Shown here: piece by piece, positions 35,965 through 43,599 of the stretch
Numbering within the stretch: the first letter of the stretch is position 1
Layout: each line of letters begins with the position of its first letter
Source: Streptomyces sp. NBC_00377
GTDB lineage: Bacteria > Actinomycetota > Actinomycetes > Streptomycetales > Streptomycetaceae
Direction: 5' to 3'
NCBI RefSeq assembly: GCF_036075115.1
Contig: NZ_CP107958.1
Coordinates: forward strand, 6,758,001-6,822,000
DNA length: 64,000 nt
The notes under the pieces: generated by a model
Database searches by the model: none
The model's input: the letters and a program-made list of their open reading frames with translations, nothing else
Told to the model about the DNA's origin: nothing
Program-made: the position numbers and the translations under genes

Positions 35965-37551
35965 GTGGACCAGTTGGCCCTGTTGTTCGTCCTCTTGCTC
36001 GGGGCCGTGGTGAGTGTCCCGGTCGGCGACCGGTTCGGACTGCCCGCGCCGGTGCTCATGACCCTGCTGGGGATAGTCCTCGCGGTGCTCGACTTCGTGC
36101 CCAACGTGGAGGTCCCGCCGGAGCTGATCCTGCCTCTGCTGCTGCCTCCGTTGCTGTACGCGGCGGTGCGGCGGACCTCCTGGCGGCAGTTCGCGGCGAA
36201 CGTGCGGCCGATCTTCCTGCTGGCCGTGGCGCTGGTGTTCGTCACGATGGTGTGCGTGGCCGCCGTGGCCCACGCCATCGTGCCCGGCCTGCCGATCGCG
36301 GCGGCCGTCGCGCTGGGCGCGCTGGTCGCGCCGCCCGACCCGGTGGCCGCCACCGCCGTGGCCGGGCAGCTCGGTCTGCCCCGCCGGCTGGTGTCCATCC
36401 TGGAGGGCGAGGGCCTGTTCAACGACGTGACGGCCATCGTGCTCTACCACGTCGCGATCGCCGCGGCCGTGAGCGGGTCGTTCTCGCCGTGGAAGGCCGC
36501 TCTCGACCTGGTGCTGTCCGCGGTGGTCGCGGTCGCGGTGGGTGTGGCGCTCGGCTGGGGCACGAACCGGCTGCTGGACGTCCTCGGGGACACGACGCTC
36601 CAGATCGGCCTGACGCTCCTGGTGCCGTACGCCTCGTACGTGCTGGCGGAGGAGTTCCACGGGTCCGGGGTGCTGGCCGTGCTGACCACCGCGCTGTTCC
36701 TCGCCGAGTACGCCACCGACCCCGACGACGTGCTGACCCGGCTGGCCGGCCACACCTTCTGGGACATCATCGACACGCTGGTGACCGGAGTCGCGTTCGG
36801 GCTGATCGGCCTGGAGCTGCACAACGCCATCCGCACGGCGTCCGGGAGGTGGGGCGAGATGCTGGGGTGGGCCGCGGTGATCGTGGCCGTGGTCGTCGTC
36901 GTACGGCTGCTGTGGCTGCTGCCGGCGACCTGGCTGACCCAGCGGCTGCACGCCAGGAAGGACCACCTCGAGGACATCCCGACCAACTGGCGGGAGACCC
37001 TCGTCATGTGGTGGTCCGGGATGCGCGGGGTGGCCTCGGTGGCGCTGGCGCTGGCCGTGCCGCTGAAGACCGAGGACGGGGGGCCGTTCCCCGACCGTGA
37101 CGAGATCATCTTCATCGCGTTCGGTGTGATCATGGCGACGCTGGTCCTTCAGGGACTGACCCTGCCCTGGCTGGTGAAGCGGCTCGGCGTGCAGTCGGAC
37201 ACCGACCGCGAGAAGGCGTTCGAGAAGGAGCTGGCCGTGCGGGCCGCGAAGGCGGCCAAGCAGCGGCTGAAGGAGATCGAGACCGAGGAGGACCTGCCGG
37301 AGGAGCTGTCCGAGCAGATGCTGCGGCGGGCCTTCGACATCGGCCTGCGCATCAGCCCGGAGGTCGGGGAGGACGAACGGCGGGAGGGGCACGACCAGCG
37401 GGTGCGCAGGCTGAAGCGGGTCCGGCGGATCCAGGGGGAGATGCTGAGCGCGGCACGGCACGAGGTGGTCGCGGCGCGCAGCGAGCCGGGCGCCGACCCG
37501 GGGATCGTGGACCGGGTGCTGCGGCATCTGGACGTGCGCAGCCTGCGGTGA
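35965..37551 (+). CDS. CPA1-type cation/proton antiporter
   Basis: A 528-residue protein with about twelve membrane segments in the first 400 residues. The ion-site motif ALVAPPDPVAATAVAGQLGLP (about residues 113-133, with PPDPVAA) and EGEGLFNDVTAIVLYHVAIAAA (about 151-172, FND) are the NhaP/CPA1 signatures. The last 130 residues form a charged cytoplasmic tail with a coiled-coil tendency. It is expected to exchange Na+ or K+ for H+ across the cell membrane. GTG 35965 has CGGAG about 6 nt upstream. Which ion is carried is not readable from the sequence. Confidence 0.9.
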   Translation: MDQLALLFVLLLGAVVSVPVGDRFGLPAPVLMTLLGIVLAVLDFVPNVEVPPELILPLLLPPLLYAAVRRTSWRQFAANVRPIFLLAVALVFVTMVCVAAVAHAIVPGLPIAAAVALGALVAPPDPVAATAVAGQLGLPRRLVSILEGEGLFNDVTAIVLYHVAIAAAVSGSFSPWKAALDLVLSAVVAVAVGVALGWGTNRLLDVLGDTTLQIGLTLLVPYASYVLAEEFHGSGVLAVLTTALFLAEYATDPDDVLTRLAGHTFWDIIDTLVTGVAFGLIGLELHNAIRTASGRWGEMLGWAAVIVAVVVVVRLLWLLPATWLTQRLHARKDHLEDIPTNWRETLVMWWSGMRGVASVALALAVPLKTEDGGPFPDRDEIIFIAFGVIMATLVLQGLTLPWLVKRLGVQSDTDREKAFEKELAVRAAKAAKQRLKEIETEEDLPEELSEQMLRRAFDIGLRISPEVGEDERREGHDQRVRRLKRVRRIQGEMLSAARHEVVAARSEPGADPGIVDRVLRHLDVRSLR

Positions 37552-37580
37552 GGCGGGCGGACCCGCCGTCCGGCCCGCCC

Positions 37581-37620
37581 CGTCGGGCGCCCCCGACGAG
37601 GGCCCGGGCCGCACGGGCCC
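37581..37620. terminator. two short hairpins between convergent genes
   Basis: CGTCGGG (37581-37587) pairs with CCCGACG (37592-37598), and GGGCCCG (37600-37606) pairs with CGGGCCC (37614-37620). They lie in the 191-nt gap between the antiporter and the MscS gene and could stop transcription from both sides. Confidence 0.5.
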
Positions 37621-37742
37621 CATGGCTCCTCACCCCGGGGAACCCGGCAGCCGAAGGTGACGTGCCCGGCGCCCGGGGAGACCGGCCGGCGCAGCGAAGC
37701 AGGTCGTCCGGGCCGCGTGGGCACGCAGGGGGAAGGGGCGGG

Positions 37743-38855
37743 TCAGCGGACCGTGCGTGGTGCCTCGTGGGCGCGGTGGGCCGTGCCCTCCGGCGAGGCG
37801 GACTGGCCGGGCAGACGGCCCGGGGGCAGCGCCGCGTCGGTCGTGCTGACCTTCGGGAGCGCGTAGGGGTGCTCCTTGGACAGCCAGCGGATCATCTCCT
37901 CGCGGACCCTGACCCGCACCGTCCAGATGTCGTCGGCGTCCTTCGCCGTGACCAGGGCCCGCACCTGCATCGTGTTGGGTGTGGTGTCGGTCACGTCGAG
38001 CCCGTAGGCGCGGCCGTCCCAGGCCGGGCACTCGCGCAGGACGTCACGGAGCTTCTCGCGCATGAGTTCCACGGGCGCGGTGTGGTCGACGTGCCAGTAG
38101 ACGATCCCGGTCATCTGCGGGGTGCCGCGCGACCAGTTCTCGAAGGGCTTCGAGGTGAAGTACGAGACCGGCATCGTGATCCGCCGCTCGTCCCAGGTCC
38201 GTACGGTCAGGAAGGTCAGGGTGATCTCCTCGACCGTGCCCCACTCGCCGTCCACCACGACCGTGTCGCCGATGCGCACCATGTCGCCGAAGGCGATCTG
38301 GAGGCCGGCGAACATGTTGCTGAGCGTCGACTGGGCGGCCACACCGGCGACGATGCCGAGGATCCCGGCCGAGGCCAGCAGGGAGGCGCCCGCCGCGCGC
38401 ATGGGCGGGAACGTCAGCAGCATCGAGGCGGCCGCCACCACTCCGACGACGGCCGACACCACCCGCATGATCAGCGTGACCTGGGTCCGCACCCGCCGGA
38501 CCCGGGCCGGATCGTGGTGCATGCGCGCGTAGCGCGAGTACGACGTCTCGACGATCGCCGCCGCGATCCTGATGACCAGCCAGGCCGTGGAGCCGATGAG
38601 CACCAGGGTGAGGGCCTGGCCGATTCCGGTCCGGCGGTCCTGGAGCAACTGCGCGGCGTCGTAGGACCCTCTCAGCATCGCCACGCCGAGCACCAGCTGA
38701 TAGGGGATGCGGCCACGGCGCAGCAGACCCCACAGCGGGGTCTCGGGGTGCCGTCGGTCGGCCTTGCACAGCAGGCGGTCGGTGGCCCAGCCGATGAGGA
38801 CTGTCAGCACCACCGAGCCGCCGACCACGATCACGGGGCGGAGCAGGTTCTCCAT
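37743..38855 (-). CDS. MscS-family mechanosensitive channel
   Basis: A 370-residue protein. Three or four membrane segments lie at the N-terminus (first at about 5-25). The pore-lining helix is the AGASLLASAGILGIVAGVAAQSTLSNMFAGLQIAFGD stretch (about 140-176), the MscS TM3 Ala/Gly pattern followed by the beta domain (MVRIGDTVVVDGEWGTVEEITLTFLTVRTWDERRITMPVSYF). The C-terminal 90 residues are mixed alpha/beta and end in a disordered tail. It should release solutes on osmotic downshock. ATG 38855 is in the conserved position with no strong ribosome site. Confidence 0.93.
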   Translation of the reverse strand: MENLLRPVIVVGGSVVLTVLIGWATDRLLCKADRRHPETPLWGLLRRGRIPYQLVLGVAMLRGSYDAAQLLQDRRTGIGQALTLVLIGSTAWLVIRIAAAIVETSYSRYARMHHDPARVRRVRTQVTLIMRVVSAVVGVVAAASMLLTFPPMRAAGASLLASAGILGIVAGVAAQSTLSNMFAGLQIAFGDMVRIGDTVVVDGEWGTVEEITLTFLTVRTWDERRITMPVSYFTSKPFENWSRGTPQMTGIVYWHVDHTAPVELMREKLRDVLRECPAWDGRAYGLDVTDTTPNTMQVRALVTAKDADDIWTVRVRVREEMIRWLSKEHPYALPKVSTTDAALPPGRLPGQSASPEGTAHRAHEAPRTVR

Positions 38856-38953
38856 GCCTTCGAACGTAACCGGGTCTCAGGGGCCTTGAACCTGTGGTTT
38901 TTGTGAGGAGGCGCACGCGCGGCGCTGTCGGCGCGGGCTGGCACCATGGGCTC

Positions 38954-39523
38954 ATGAACATCATGCTCTTTCACTCGACCTACGGTCTGCGGCCCGCGGT
39001 GCGCGCCGCGGCGGACCGGCTGCGTGCCGCCGGGCACGAGGTCCGGACGCCGGACCTCTTCGGGGGGCGCACGTTCGACACGGTCGAGGAGGGCATGGCG
39101 TACAACGAGGAGATCGGCAAGGACGAGCTGCTGAAGAGGGCGGTCCTGGCGGCCGCGCCCTACTCCGAGCGCGGGCTGGTGTACGCCGGGTTCTCGCTCG
39201 GCGCGTCGGTCGCGCAGACCCTCGCCCTCGGCGACGCGAAGGCGCGTGGTCTGCTCCTCCTGCACGGCACCTCGGACCTGGCGCCGAACGTCTCGGTGGA
39301 CGGCCTCCCGGTGCAGCTGCATGTCGCGGAGCCGGATCCGTTCGAGACGGACGACTGGCTGAGCGCCTGGTACCTCCAGATGGGCAGAGCGGGCGCCGAT
39401 GTGGAGGTCTACCGGTACGCGGGTGCCGGGCACCTGTACACCGACCCCGAGCTGCCCGACTACGACGAGGAGGCGGCCGAGGCCACCTGGCGGGTGGCGG
39501 CCGGCTTCCTCGAGACGCTGTAG
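38954..39523 (+). CDS. dienelactone hydrolase-like alpha/beta hydrolase
   Basis: A 189-residue single-domain alpha/beta hydrolase. The nucleophile elbow is GFSLGASVAQTLA (about residues 80-92) with Ser where classical dienelactone hydrolases have Cys. The acid is in VAEPDPFETDDW (about 126-137) and the His in GAGHLYTDPELPDYDEEAAE (about 158-177), the DLH-family spacing. Substrate unknown; the family cleaves small esters or lactones. ATG 38954 has no ribosome site; CACCAT lies 6 nt upstream, compatible with a leaderless mRNA. It is divergent from the MscS gene. Confidence 0.85.
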   Translation: MNIMLFHSTYGLRPAVRAAADRLRAAGHEVRTPDLFGGRTFDTVEEGMAYNEEIGKDELLKRAVLAAAPYSERGLVYAGFSLGASVAQTLALGDAKARGLLLLHGTSDLAPNVSVDGLPVQLHVAEPDPFETDDWLSAWYLQMGRAGADVEVYRYAGAGHLYTDPELPDYDEEAAEATWRVAAGFLETL

Positions 39524-39555
39524 CGGTCGCCGCACCGGGGGGCCGGGGCGCGACG

Positions 39556-39595
39556 GAGGGGGCCCGGGCCGTCCGCCGACGACCCGGGCCCCCTC
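39556..39595. terminator. GC-rich hairpin between convergent genes
   Basis: GAGGGGGCCCGGG (39556-39568) pairs perfectly with its complement at 39583-39595 around a 14-nt loop. It sits between the hydrolase stop (39523) and the SH3-like gene's stop (39667), suitable for either direction. Confidence 0.75.
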
Positions 39596-39666
39596 TGTTC
39601 ACCTCCGGCCGACCACGACCGCCGGCCTGGCCGGTGCGTCGCGGACCTGGCGGTGCCTCGCGGAAC

Positions 39667-40020
39667 CTAGCCCGGGAAGCACTCCTTGGGCGGGTGCACC
39701 TGTGACGGGAAGTGCCCCGACCACACCCACGAGGTGGGCAGGGAGTTGTAGATCCTGAACCACCGTGCACCGGACGGCGTCTTGGTGGTCGAGCACTGGA
39801 TCCGCAGGGTGGTGCCCCTCGGCTCCGTGCGGTACCTCGTCGACGACGACGTGGGCTCGGCGTATATGGGAGAGCTCTCGGCCGTCGTCAGGTTGACGTA
39901 TGCCGGTGCCGCAGCCGCTGTGACCTCCGCCGCTTCGGCGGAGGTGGCGGTGAGTCCGGCGAGGGCAAGGGCGGCGCCGAGCACGGCGGTCTTCGTCAGG
40001 ACACTCTGGGGGGTGGCCAT
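39667..40020 (-). CDS. small secreted SH3-like protein
   Basis: A 117-residue protein with a Sec signal peptide (about residues 1-31: KTAVLGAALALAGLTATSAEAAE, likely cut after an Ala-x-Ala). The mature part of about 85 residues has the bacterial SH3 pattern YAEPTSSSTRYRTEPRGTTLRIQCSTTKTPSGARWFRIYN and two Cys (in RIQCSTT and KECFPG) that may form a disulphide. Such proteins bind cell wall or serve as inhibitors; role unknown. ATG 40020 follows GGAG at 4 nt. A palindrome lies 21 nt upstream of the start. Confidence 0.8.
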   Translation of the reverse strand: MATPQSVLTKTAVLGAALALAGLTATSAEAAEVTAAAAPAYVNLTTAESSPIYAEPTSSSTRYRTEPRGTTLRIQCSTTKTPSGARWFRIYNSLPTSWVWSGHFPSQVHPPKECFPG

Positions 40021-40040
40021 GTGACTCCAATCGTGACGGA

Positions 40041-40057
40041 ACTGACGGGCCGTCAGT
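40041..40057. promoter_or_regulatory. 17-bp palindrome upstream of the secreted SH3-like gene
   Basis: ACTGACGG and CCGTCAGT flank a single G. It lies 21-37 nt before the start at 40020. It could be an operator or, less likely, a short terminator for nothing obvious. Arms share ACTGAC/GTCAGT with the palindrome at 1557-1580 but with different spacing. Confidence 0.45.
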
Positions 40058-40120
40058 GTGACGATCCGACAACGCTGGCGACGCTATCAAGATCCTCTCC
40101 GGCTCACCCGGAATTGTTTT

Positions 40121-41791
40121 CTACACCGGGTCGTAGGTGCGCTCGACCTTCTGTGTGCCGCTGAGCGTGCGGTACGAACGGGACCAGGCCGAGGTCGCCT
40201 TCGGATTCGCGCGGTCCGACAGAACGTAGTAGTCCATCTGCGCGCGCTCGGCGGTGATGTCCAGGACGCCGTAGCCGTGGCGGTCGGTGTCGACGAAGTG
40301 GACGTGCCGGTTCGCGGCCCGGATGATCGGGGAGGCGATCGCGGTGAGCGTGCCCTCGGGGACCTTCACGATGTCGTCGAGGTTGTCGGAGGTCACCGAG
40401 GTGACCACGAACTCCGTCGCCGCCGAGGCCGACAGCGGGTACGTCCCGGCGTCCACCGGCACGTCGTTGGCCCACGCCATGTGGATGTCACCGGTCAGGA
40501 AGACGGTGTTGCGGATGGCGTTCGAGCGCAGATGGGCGAGGAGCTCGCGGCGGTCGTCGGTGTAGCCGTCCCACTGGTCGGTGTTGAGGCCGAGGCCCTC
40601 CTGCGGCAGACCGAGCAGCTTGGCGAGCGGCTTGAGCAGGTCGGCGGAGAGCGAGCCGATCGCGAACGGCGAGATCATCACCGAGTTGCCGACCAGCCGC
40701 CAGGCCGTGTCGGACGCCTTCAGTCCGGACTTCAGCCAGTCGAGCTGGGCGCGGCCGGTGATCGTGCGCTCCGGGTCGTCCACGGCGCCCTTGCCGACGG
40801 CGACCTGCTGCGAGCGGAAGGACCGCAGGTCCAGCAGGGACAGATCGGCGAGTTTCCCGAAGCGCAGCCTGCGGTAGGTGGTGCCGGCGATGGCCGGACG
40901 GACCGGCATCCACTCGAAGTAGGCCTGCTTGGCGGCCGCCTGACGGGCCGGCCAGGCGCCCTCGGTTCCCTCGGTGTGGTTCTCGGCGCCGCCCGACCAG
41001 GTGTCGTTGGCGAACTCGTGGTCGTCCCAGATCGCGACGACCGGCGCCTTCGCGTGCAGGGCCTGGAGGTCGGGGTCGGTCTTGTACTTGCCGTGCCGGA
41101 TCCGGTAGTCGGCGAGGGTGAGGATCTCGTGGGTGGGCGCCGTCTGCCGTACGACGGTCCCGCGCGTCCCGTACTCGCCGGTGCCGTACTCGTAGATGTA
41201 GTCGCCGAGGTGCAGCCAGGCGTCCAGGTCGCCGCGGGCCGCGAGGTGACGGTACGAGGAGAAGTAGCCGGCCTCCCAGTTCGCACAGGAGACCACGCCG
41301 AAGCGCAGGCCGGTCACGGTGGCGTCCGCCGCCGGCGCGGTGCGGGTACGCGCCGCCGGGGAGTCCGTGCCGCCGGCCGAGAAGCGGAAGTAGTAGTCGG
41401 TGGCGGGCGCCAGGCCGCGGACGTCGGCCTTGACCGTGTGGTCGGTCGCGGCGGTCGCGGTGACGGAGCCCTTGGCGACGATGTTCGTCAGGCCCCTGTC
41501 CGTGGCGACGACCCAGCCCACCTCGGTGTCCGGGCCGAGCCCGGAGCCGGGTATCGCCTCGGGGCCGGGCGTCACCCGGGTCCACAGCAGGACACCGTCG
41601 GGCAGCGGGTCGCCCGAGGCGACACCGTGCAGGAAGGCCGGAGTGTCCGCGGCGGCGCGGGCCGGGAGGGCGGCGGCGAGCGGGCCGGCCAGGACGGCGG
41701 TCGCCGCCGCGGCCTTGACGACCGTACGGCGGCGGGGTGAAAGGGAGTTGGGGCCCTGAGGCGCCTCGGATGATCTGTATCGACTGGTCAC
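40121..41791 (-). CDS. PhoD-type alkaline phosphatase (Tat-exported)
   Basis: A 556-residue protein with a Tat signal (SPRRRTVVKAAAATAVLAGPLAAALPARA, about residues 18-46). It has the PhoD N-terminal beta domain (HGVASGDPLPDGVLLWTRV) and metallophosphatase domain: VVSCANWEAGYF, LHLGDYIYEYGTGEYG, AIWDDHEFANDTWSGG and FLTGDIHMAW carry the Cys, Asp, Tyr and His residues that bind iron and calcium in PhoD. It is secreted and releases phosphate from phosphomonoesters and diesters. GTG 41791 has no ribosome site; TAACCT 8 nt upstream suggests a leaderless transcript. No clear PHO-box repeat is seen, but the upstream space is only 94 nt and holds two hairpins. Confidence 0.93.
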   Translation of the reverse strand: MTSRYRSSEAPQGPNSLSPRRRTVVKAAAATAVLAGPLAAALPARAAADTPAFLHGVASGDPLPDGVLLWTRVTPGPEAIPGSGLGPDTEVGWVVATDRGLTNIVAKGSVTATAATDHTVKADVRGLAPATDYYFRFSAGGTDSPAARTRTAPAADATVTGLRFGVVSCANWEAGYFSSYRHLAARGDLDAWLHLGDYIYEYGTGEYGTRGTVVRQTAPTHEILTLADYRIRHGKYKTDPDLQALHAKAPVVAIWDDHEFANDTWSGGAENHTEGTEGAWPARQAAAKQAYFEWMPVRPAIAGTTYRRLRFGKLADLSLLDLRSFRSQQVAVGKGAVDDPERTITGRAQLDWLKSGLKASDTAWRLVGNSVMISPFAIGSLSADLLKPLAKLLGLPQEGLGLNTDQWDGYTDDRRELLAHLRSNAIRNTVFLTGDIHMAWANDVPVDAGTYPLSASAATEFVVTSVTSDNLDDIVKVPEGTLTAIASPIIRAANRHVHFVDTDRHGYGVLDITAERAQMDYYVLSDRANPKATSAWSRSYRTLSGTQKVERTYDPV

Positions 41792-41792
41792 G

Positions 41793-41814
41793 ACCGATCA
41801 GGTTACTGATCGGT
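41793..41814. promoter_or_regulatory. 22-bp inverted repeat over the phoD -10 region
   Basis: ACCGATCAG (41793-41801) and CTGATCGGT (41806-41814) are perfect 9-bp arms around GTTA. On the leftward strand the candidate -10 TAACCT (41805-41800) lies inside it, ending 8 nt before the GTG at 41791. A protein bound here would cover the promoter and start codon. Confidence 0.55.
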
Positions 41815-41822
41815 ACATGGCG

Positions 41823-41855
41823 AGAGCGGGCGAACTCGGAAAGTTCGCCCGCTCT
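41823..41855 (-). terminator. hairpin terminator of the DsbA-like gene
   Basis: A perfect 14-bp stem (41823-41836 with 41842-41855) and 5-nt loop, 31 nt beyond the leftward stop at 41886 and just upstream of the phoD promoter. Confidence 0.85.
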
Positions 41856-41885
41856 TCACCCGGAGGCCCCGACTCCGCGCCGGTG

Positions 41886-42695
41886 TCAGCCCTTGAGGGC
41901 CTCGCCCACGACCTTCTCGAAGTCGGCCACCGTCAGCAGCGGGTTGCCGCCGTTGAGCTGCTTGCCGTCCATGACGAAGCCCGGCGTGCCGTTCACGCCT
42001 TCCTTGTTGTCGTCGAACGTCTTCGACATGGCCATCGCCCAGGCGTCGTAGGTGCCCTTCTTGACCGCGTCCTGGAACTTCGTGTTGCCCTTCAGCGCGG
42101 TGACGGTGTCCGCCACCTTGATGAGGTACGCGTCGTCCTTGAACTTGTCGGTCGTCTCGTCCGGGTGCCACTTCGCCGAGTACAGCGCGGTCTTGTACTC
42201 GAGGAACGCCTCAGGGCTGACGTTCAGAGCGGCGCCCAGAGCGCTCAGCGCGTTCTTGGAGCCCTCGCCGTTGTCCTTGTTGTCGATGAACGTGGCGCCG
42301 ACGTACTGGAACTTGTACTTGCCGGCGTCGATGTCCTTCTTCACCGTCGGGCCGACGGTCTGCTCGAACTGGGCGCACACCGGGCAGCGCGGGTCCTCGT
42401 AGATCTTGAGGGTCTTCTTCGCGGTGCTCTTGCCGATGACGACGGTCGTGCCCTCGGAACCCGTCGTGTTGGCGGGAGCGACGACCTTGGCGTCCTTCGC
42501 CGCGTCCCAGTAGCTGGGCTTGTTCGCCTGGACGACGGCGTAACCTATGCCGCCGGCCAGGGCCAGCACGCCGACGACCGAGCAGGCGACGATGATCTGC
42601 CGCCTGACCTTGGCGCGCTTGGCCTCGCGCTCGCGCTCGATGCGCAGCCGCTCCCGGGCCGCCGTCTTCGATGCCGCGCTGTTCCGCTTGCTCAT
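41886..42695 (-). CDS. DsbA-like membrane-anchored thioredoxin
   Basis: A 269-residue protein. The highly basic N-terminus (about 1-33) precedes one membrane segment (about 34-55, QIIVACSVVGVLALAGGIGYAVV), after which the chain is extracytoplasmic. The thioredoxin-fold domain has C104-P-V-C107 in YEDPRCPVCAQFEQT and the cis-Pro loop GVNGTPGFVMDGKQLNGG. A helical insertion separates them, as in DsbA. It probably makes or isomerises disulphides in secreted proteins. ATG 42695 is preferred, following AGGAGA; an upstream start at 42719 adds 8 residues. A terminator follows. Confidence 0.93.
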   Translation of the reverse strand: MSKRNSAASKTAARERLRIEREREAKRAKVRRQIIVACSVVGVLALAGGIGYAVVQANKPSYWDAAKDAKVVAPANTTGSEGTTVVIGKSTAKKTLKIYEDPRCPVCAQFEQTVGPTVKKDIDAGKYKFQYVGATFIDNKDNGEGSKNALSALGAALNVSPEAFLEYKTALYSAKWHPDETTDKFKDDAYLIKVADTVTALKGNTKFQDAVKKGTYDAWAMAMSKTFDDNKEGVNGTPGFVMDGKQLNGGNPLLTVADFEKVVGEALKG

Positions 42696-42838
42696 GGTGT
42701 TCTCCTGATGGACGCGCACTCGTCGTACGCGGAAGTTCGTGTGGGGACCGAGGGACTGAGACGGTGCTCAGCTGCCCGGTCTGGGCAGACGTCCCGGTCT
42801 GGGCAGAGGTGCCGGCCCGTACGGACGCGCCGGTGCGT

Positions 42839-43531
42839 TCAGACCGCGGCGGGCGAGCACGGCGGTCCACGCCGTCCCACGGAGTGCACGAGGAACCGCT
42901 CACGGACGGTGGCCGTACGGCGCGTGGGCCGCGGCAGGCGGCGGGCCGCCGGGGCGCGTCGCACCGTCACGGCGGCGACGGCCAGCAGCAGCGGCCGGAA
43001 GGTGGTCGCGGTGGCCGCGCGCAGCAGCTGGGCCAGCGCCCGCTCGCCCCGGCGCAGCCAGGCGGCCGCGATCAGCCCGACGCCGACGTGCGCGGCGAGC
43101 AGCAGCCACGCCGTGGCCGGGTCGGCATGGGCGAGGAGCCCGCCGAGCCTGTCGGTGTCGGTGCCGGTGACCTGGGCCAGCGGGGTGCCGACTGCGGTGC
43201 CGTCACCGCACAGCACGTCCCAGCCGACCGAGGCGAGCGGGCCGGCGACCGGGCCGCCCGCACGGCCGTAGCAGACGTGCTGGCCGGTGGTGAAGACGGT
43301 GTCGGCCGCCAGCTCCAGCGGAATCAGCAGGGCGGCGATCCGCCCGAACCCGCACTCGCGGCCGGCCAGCGCGTACGCGAGGGCGAACACGGCGGCCGTG
43401 ACGGCGGCCACCGTGTTGAGCGGCAGCGGGGCCCGGGACAGCAGCACGTGCGACGCGGTGCTGAGCGTCACGACGCATGCCGTGAACAGCGCCGCGCGTA
43501 CGGCTCTGAGGCGGGTCCCGGATATGTCCAT
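42839..43531 (-). CDS. integral membrane protein of unknown function
   Basis: I do not recognise this 230-residue protein. It has about five hydrophobic segments (about residues 12-32, 38-56, 62-82, 136-158 and 176-193 in outline). Between the third and fourth lies a small loop with Cys in QHVCYGRAGG and WDVLCGDGTA. The C-terminal 35 residues are Arg-rich and probably cytoplasmic. ATG 43531 has no purine-rich ribosome site. The 143-nt gap to the DsbA-like gene has a direct repeat, CCCGGTCTGGGCAGA, at 42775-42789 and 42793-42807. Position beside a thioredoxin and cysteines in the loop could hint at a redox link, but that is speculation. Confidence 0.75.
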   Translation of the reverse strand: MDISGTRLRAVRAALFTACVVTLSTASHVLLSRAPLPLNTVAAVTAAVFALAYALAGRECGFGRIAALLIPLELAADTVFTTGQHVCYGRAGGPVAGPLASVGWDVLCGDGTAVGTPLAQVTGTDTDRLGGLLAHADPATAWLLLAAHVGVGLIAAAWLRRGERALAQLLRAATATTFRPLLLAVAAVTVRRAPAARRLPRPTRRTATVRERFLVHSVGRRGPPCSPAAV

Positions 43532-43599
43532 AGCGGAGGAGAGTGTGTCACGTGCTCCCGTAGGAGACCCCTAAAGGGTCCCTGTGAGAAGGCTGACCG

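Noticed and set aside
40121..41880. PHO-box control of phoD
   Set aside because: No tandem GTTCACC-like 11-mers are visible in the 94 nt upstream; the only structures are the dyad and a terminator hairpin.
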